DNA of 64,000 bases from Nyssa sinensis (taxonomy: Eukaryota > Streptophyta > Magnoliopsida > Cornales > Nyssaceae): assembly GCA_008638375.1 (NCBI GenBank), contig CM018038.1:18483485-18547484 (forward strand), given 5' to 3'. This document shows positions 59,116 through 64,000 of the stretch, piece after piece. The notes below the pieces were generated by a model. The model had not been told where the DNA came from. It saw only the letters and a program-made list of their open reading frames with translations, and made no database searches. Within the stretch, counting starts at the first letter, position 1, and the number at the start of each line of letters is the position of its first letter. The position numbers were made by a program, and so were the translations under genes.

Positions 59116-61055
59116 ATGTTGGATTCTGATATCCATTTCGACAGTATGGAAGTTAGGGTAGACACAGAAACAGGTAGTGGCAATGTTCCTTCTTCTTTTT
59201 CTACTTCTTCTTCTTCTGAGTCTAATCAAGAGTCTGGGGATAGGGAGGCCGGTACATTAGGCCGATCCCAAAAAGAAGAGGGGGAGAGTGCTATCACCAA
59301 AGGGGTGTTAAAAGCTTTTAGAAGATAATACATGTTACCAAAAAATATGTTTTGTAGGGTCCCTAGACGGTTTGATCGTCCCTCTGACATTGAGCAAGGG
59401 GAGATCTGTACCTATCTTGAGTGGTTCGAGATAGGCGTACGATTTCCCCTGCATCCCCTCCTAAAAGAATTCTTCACCTGGTTTAATATTTGCCCTGCTG
59501 AGCTGAATATAAACAGCTAGAGGCAACTTATGGCCTTTTTAGTATTAGGCCATAAGAACAGGATCCAGGTAGATCTGGACCTTATTCGGAGTCAGATGGA
59601 TATAAAGTACCTCAGCTCGGAGGGACTTTACTACATGTCCTTTGACCAACGGTTTAGGCCTCTGACTTCAGTACCCACTTCCAACAAGACATGGAAGAAG
59701 TGGTATTTCTTTGTCGGGGGAGGCTGGGAGCATGAAGACTTTGAGAACCGGCTAAGTCTCTTTCGTCGGCACACCGACATCAAGGGTGAGTCTTCAACTA
59801 TATATATGGTAGCTTTTCTTTATTATTTTTCTTGCTCTGATGATCTCACCATTTTTCCCCGTTTTCTCATTGTTCTACAGATAAGAAGGCTTGAAAGAGA
59901 CTGAACTTCACTCCCAAGCTCCAAAAAAGATACTGACGTCTGCTGTAGCCCCTTCATAGACCTCACAACCAGATCCTTTCTTCTCAGAATCTGATGGACG
60001 CCAACTTAGTGAGGAGCAGGGAGGCGGCACTGAAGAAGTCGGTGTTAGCCGGCTTCAAACCAAGCATAAAAAAGAAGGTCGGGGGCCCGTCCTCCTCCGC
60101 TGCTACCCCCCTAAAAGAGAAGGAGGGCAGAGGATGCTCCTGCTACAATTGTCGAGGTCACCGCGGCAGCCCTTGCTCCCCCACCGACACGTTCTCCTCC
60201 CCCTCCGACTTCATCTCAAGATGTCATCCCGCCTCCTTCTTCAAGGGCGGGTTTGGTGCCCCGAAGCTTCATTCCTCCAGCAATAGCCACCGCACCTTTA
60301 AGCGCCAAGGCCGTGAAGCGCGCTTTCGATGCGTCATGGTCGGCGTACTACCAGGGCATGAACACGCGGCAGATAGAAATTGACCTCATGTTGGGACATG
60401 CAAAGGTAAGCGCTATGGTAGATAGATTTTCTGTTGTGGCTTGCTTATTATCTTTGTTAACCCTTTTGTTATTACCTGCAGGCTGCCCAAGCGATGGCTG
60501 CCATCCTGGACAACCCTGAAGACTCCCAAAGGGTTAATCGTCTTCAGTCCGAGCTTGAGGCAGCCCGCTCTGAGCTTGTAGATGCCCGTTCCGAGGTGGA
60601 GGTTGCCCGAGATGCCGCTCGTTCCCTGGAAGCAGAATGTGAGTCCTTTAAAGGGAAATATATTGAAGCAGCGCAGGGCATAGAGTCCATGCTTTCCCAG
60701 AGGAACAAGGTTAGCCAACGCTTGGAGCTTTTGAAGAAAGAGTTCAAGGAGGCGAAGGCAGCGACAGCCCAGAAGTTAGAGGCCAACGCAGAAGCGGCCA
60801 AGGCATAAATGGAGAAGGGGTTACTGGACATGGTGAATCGGATGGGGCATGAGTTTGTGGATTATGGGTATCATCTCTTTAGGAAGAGGATCCAGAAGCT
60901 CTACCCCCAACTTGGACATCTTAGGGGTTGACGATGTGGAAATGGAAGAATCATTGCTGAACTCCCCCAAGCTTGCCCAAGACCAGCCGGCTGAGGGTGC
61001 CGTTATTAAAGATGCAGTACCCATTTATGTCGTTCCCCTAGTTAATCCAAATTAG
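59116..61055 (+). pseudogene. Antisense gene of element I (homologue of the H antisense gene)
   Basis: ATG 59116 (MLDSDIHFDSM). Exon 1 59116-59785: Ser-rich N-terminus, then the conserved domain (GEICTYLEWFEIGVRFPLHP, FNICPAELNINS, NKTWKKWYFFVGGGW). Intron 1 59786-59880 (GTGAGT...TTCTACAG). Exon 2 59881-60405: Pro-rich, KRAFDASWSAYYQGMN. Intron 2 60406-60481 (GTAAGC...TACCTGCAG). Exon 3 from 60482: coiled coil (RLQSELEAARSELVDARSEV), then GHEFVDYGYHLFRKRIQKLY. A frameshift near 60910 is followed by a tail ending at TAG 61053. Stops at about 59326 (TAA), 59518 (TAG), exon 2 and 60806 (TAA) make it a pseudogene. Confidence 0.85.
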
Positions 61056-61109
61056 ACTATACTACTTTTACTTTTTCGTTGTAATCTTCAACCTTCTCAG
61101 GCTTTCATT

Positions 61110-61115
61110 AATAAA
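61110..61115 (+). terminator. Polyadenylation signal after the antisense gene of element I
   Basis: AATAAA 55 bp after the stop codon at 61053-61055, in the strand of the antisense gene. Confidence 0.55.
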
Positions 61116-61189
61116 AGTAATCGTTCTTCATTTGTGTAGATCTGCAATACTTGTAATTTAATCAACCTAGTTAGTCATACTCCAGACTT

Positions 61190-61590
61190 GAATGAACTAT
61201 CCCTCAATAGGGGATCCAGAAGTAAAACACTTGACGAATAACAAGGAACTTAATAAGACTTCAGACCCGATGATTGATAAGGCTCCTAAAAGAAGAACTG
61301 TTTGGATCCAGAGGTGAAATACTTGCAACAGCACAAGTTAATTTAACAAATCTTCTAACCTGATAACCGATAAGGCTTCAGATCTAAAAAGAACTGTTTA
61401 AATCCAGAGGTGAAATATTAATATTATTAACAAGAAAATATTTCAAACCTGATAATCGATAAAAATTCAGACCTTGAAGCATTATCCCTCAGCTGGGGAT
61501 CCAGAGGTGAAACACTTGCAACAATGCAAGGTAATCAATAAATCTTCAGTCCTGAAATACTTGGGACCATGCCCGTTAATAGATCATGTA
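61190..61590. repeat. Diverged ~95-bp tandem repeat of element I
   Basis: Four units marked by GGATCCAGAGGTGAAATACT variants at 61211, 61304, about 61399 and 61497. Confidence 0.8.
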
Positions 61591-61599
61591 CTGCGTTAA

Positions 61600-61979
61600 G
61601 ACCATACCTTCAGCAATTGTGCTTGTAGAGGTCTTTTTGAATGGGCCAGGTCTAGAGACCTGTGCATTGAATTGAGACTATGCCTACAACACTCTTGCTC
61701 GTAGGAGCCTTTTTAAATGGACCAGGTCTGGAGACCTGTGCATTGAATTGAGACCATGCCTATAGCACTCTTGCTCATATAGGCCTTTTTAAATGAACCG
61801 GGTTTGGAGACCTATGCATTAAATTAAGACCATGCCTACAGCACTCTTGCTCGTAAGGGCCTTTGTAAATGGACCAGGTCTGGAGACTTGTGCATTGAAT
61901 TGAGACCATGCCTACAACACTCTTGCTCGTACGGGCCTTTGTAAATTGACCAGGTCTGGAAACCTGTACATTTGGGAAA
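61600..61979. repeat. 76-bp tandem repeat of element I, five units
   Basis: Unit starts at 61600, 61676, 61752, 61828 and 61904. Each holds two inverted repeats: GGACCAGGTCTGGAGACCTG (stem CAGGTCT/AGACCTG) and CCTAC...GTAGG. The first matches, on the opposite strand, the AATGCACAGGCCTCCAGAGC unit of H. Confidence 0.92.
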
Positions 61980-62002
61980 CACTTTTAAAACGGGGAAGAG
62001 CT

Positions 62003-63340
62003 TTATTGATAATACTTTCTGAGGTGCTCAATATTCCAGGGCCTAGGAACTGGCTTACTAGACATATCTTCTAACCAATAGGTCGTAGGTCTGATAACCT
62101 TGACGACTTTGTAGGGCCCCTCCCAGTTCGGGGAGAGCTTCCCCATGGTGGGATCCTTAGTGTTGGGAGAAACCCTCCTTAGGATAAGTCGTCGAGCTAG
62201 AAAACAGTGGGTATCACCCTCCAATCAAAACCCTTGGCTATTCTACGCCAATACTCCTCAGCCCTGATTTTGGCTTGCTCCCTCATTTCTTCTACCAGGT
62301 CGAGGTTCTCTGCGAGTCGGTGATCATTGGATTCTTGAGTGAAGGTTTCTGTCTTTAACGTGGGCATGCCGATCTCGACAAGAATGACCGCCTTGGTACC
62401 GTACGCAAAAGAGAATGACATTTCGGCGGTTGATGTCCTTCTTATGGTTTGGTATGCCTAGAGCACTCCTGGGAGTTCTTCGACCCATTTTCCTTTGGCC
62501 TGCTCCAACCTCTTTTTGATAGCGTCAAGGATTGTCCGGTTGGTGACTTCGGCCTGTCCATTAGCCTAGGGGTGCCCTGGTGAGGAGATGTGGTGGCTAA
62601 TATGTAGGTCGCTACAGAATTTCTCGAATACCTTCTCAGCGAATTGGGTGTCGTTGTCAGAGATGATAACACGGGGTACACCGAACCTGCAGACTATGTT
62701 TTTCCATGTAAAGTTTCTCACCACTGTCTCTGTAATGTGGGTCAGGGGTTCCGCTTCGGCCTACTTGGAAAAATAATCGATGGCGACGAGCAAATATCTT
62801 TTGCTCTAAGGGGCCTTTGGCAGTGGTCCCATAATGTTCATCCCCCATTGAGCGAAGGGCCATGGACTGGTAATGGGGGTGAGTTCATGGTGTGGATGAT
62901 GCTAGTACGAGGCAAAGCGTTGACATTTATCATATCTTTTCACGTATTCTCTGGCGTGCCTAAGCATGCCGGGCCAGTAGTAGCCATGAGTCAGAGCTCG
63001 GTGGGCGATTGTTCTGCCACCGTTGTGATTTTCACATATTCCTTAATGAATTTCGGCCAAGATGTATTTAGACTCTTTTGGGGATAAACACCTCAGAAGA
63101 GGTTGGGAATTTGACCTATAGTAGAGCTTCTCATTTATGATAAGGTACCGTGCTGCTCTGATCCGTATATTTCAAGCCTGGTTCTTGTCTTCTAGAAGCT
63201 GTCCGTTGTTCAAGTACTGGAAGATTGAAGTTCTCCAATCCTAACTTTGTTTTGTTGAGTGGGCAGACTGAACCTCCTCAATACTTGGCCCCTTTTGGCT
63301 AGAAATACTGACTTCGGAATCCCTGTTTAGTTTGAGGTGA
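62003..63340 (-). pseudogene. Integrase of element I
   Basis: Minus-strand remnants: zinc module with RYDKCQRF near 62930 (first Cys replaced by Tyr), core ISDNDTQF near 62660, GQAEVTNRT near 62545 after an in-frame TAG, IEIGMPTLKTETF near 62345, LSPNWEGPYKV near 62120 and RKYYQ with stop at 62003-62005. Stops and frameshifts are scattered through it. No chromodomain. Confidence 0.88.
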
Positions 63341-64000
63341 GAGGCCATATTTGCCAAGGCATCGGCTCAAGCGTTCTGACTTCTGTCAATTTTTTGGATG
63401 GTGTAGTCCGAGAATAGTTTCTTCAATGAGTTCACCAATTCTGCATACCTGATCATCATGTCATCTTTTGCTGTGAACTCACCCAAGACTTGGCCCACCA
63501 CTAGTTGGGAATCAGAGAACGCTTCGAGGCTCCGAGCTTCGCATTCTAGGGCCAGTCTCATGCCGAGGATCAGTGCTTCGTACTCAACTTCATTGTTCGA
63601 GGCTCTGAACCTCAGGGTAACCACCTTCTCTATTACGATCCCCTCTGGAGATCAAAGTACAATGCCGACTTTAGAGCCTTTGTCGGTAGAGGAGCCATCG
63701 GCGTAGAGTTGCCACACCGTTGTGCCCGCACTTACCCCAGGATCGTCCTGCAGAGCTAGAGTGAGTTCTGCAACAAAATCTGCCAGAGCTTGGGCTTTGA
63801 TGGAGGTCCTAGGTACATATGATATATCAAATTCTCCCAATTCCACAGACCATTTCACTAATCATCCCAAGGTGTCTGGTTTGTGCAAAACTGCCTTTAG
63901 GGGGTAAGATGTTGGGATCACCATTGAGTGAGCCTGAAAATAAGGTCGGAGCTTCCAAAAAGATATTATTAAGGTAAATGCCAACATTTTGACCTCGAGA
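63341..64000 (-). pseudogene. Archaeal-type RNase H of element I, continuing to RT outside the window
   Basis: From the right edge: end of the degenerate RNase H (WKLRPYFQAHSMVIPT), tether VKWSVELGEFDISYVPRTS, then Asp in LYADGSSTDKG, Glu in NNEVEYEALILG, Asp in FSDSQLVVGQVLG and Asp in ADALANMAS. TGA codons at 63652 and 63367 interrupt. The same double RNase H arrangement as H. Confidence 0.9.

Larger units (their letters stand above)
58102..64000 (-). mobile_element. Second Tat-lineage Ty3/gypsy element (element I), right part outside window
   Basis: Same plan as H on the opposite strand: 3' LTR 58102-58676, PPT 58677-58705, antisense gene 59116-61055 (+), tandem repeats 61190-61979, integrase and RNase H from 62003 to the window edge. 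Protein similarity to H is clear but DNA similarity is moderate, so it is a different family or an old copy. The left flank is ATTGT. Confidence 0.9.

Overview
This window looks like nuclear DNA from a flowering plant, most likely a eudicot. Nearly all of it is nested LTR retrotransposon sequence, plus one disrupted LRR receptor-kinase gene of the non-RD (subfamily XII) type. There is no bacterial gene organisation. The plant signals are GT-AG introns, initiator-Met tRNA primer sites, Tekay-like and Tat-like Ty3/gypsy polyproteins, a copia remnant, Au-like SINEs, a CACTA relic and a LINE zf-RVT relic.

Layout. 1-10139: very young Ty3/gypsy chromovirus A (+). Its LTRs differ by about three bases, but its polyprotein carries one amber codon and a chromodomain frameshift. 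A sits in the 3' LTR of B (minus strand, 10140-19381), a long-LTR element with a 1.4-kb non-coding interior that appears non-autonomous. B also contains solo LTR C (11869-15818, TSD CCTTA). B lies in an LTR fragment (19382-19857) abutting the 5'-truncated element D (19858-24398). Next come a CACTA transposase scrap, LTR fragment E and copia relic F (to about 29596).

31239-38381 is an LRR receptor kinase pseudogene broken by stops, frameshifts and a 3.97-kb solo LTR (G, TSD GTGTC). Its 3' flank recurs, diverged, at about 50990-51380, so a second copy of this locus once existed.

39429-50868 is a Tat-lineage Ty3/gypsy element (H, +) with dual RNase H and YIDD reverse transcriptase. It has a tandem-repeat 3' region and an antisense gene. 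In place of a 5' LTR it has only an inverted R-U5 segment next to the PBS. 58102 to the right edge holds a second, diverged Tat element (I, minus) with the same plan. Comparing H and I shows that the antisense gene has two GT-AG introns at conserved positions and phases and a TATA box about 200 bp upstream. Both elements carry tandem arrays whose units fold into hairpins with covarying stems. Between H and I lie three SINE relics, microsatellites and an unrecognised broken gene (55730-56470, minus) with a Cys cluster.

No gene in the window appears intact. The most unusual points are the spliced antisense gene unit, the hairpin arrays, the inverted R-U5 of H, and antisense tRNA-like A/B-box modules recurring in several LTR families. 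All calls come from reading the sequence; no database search was run.
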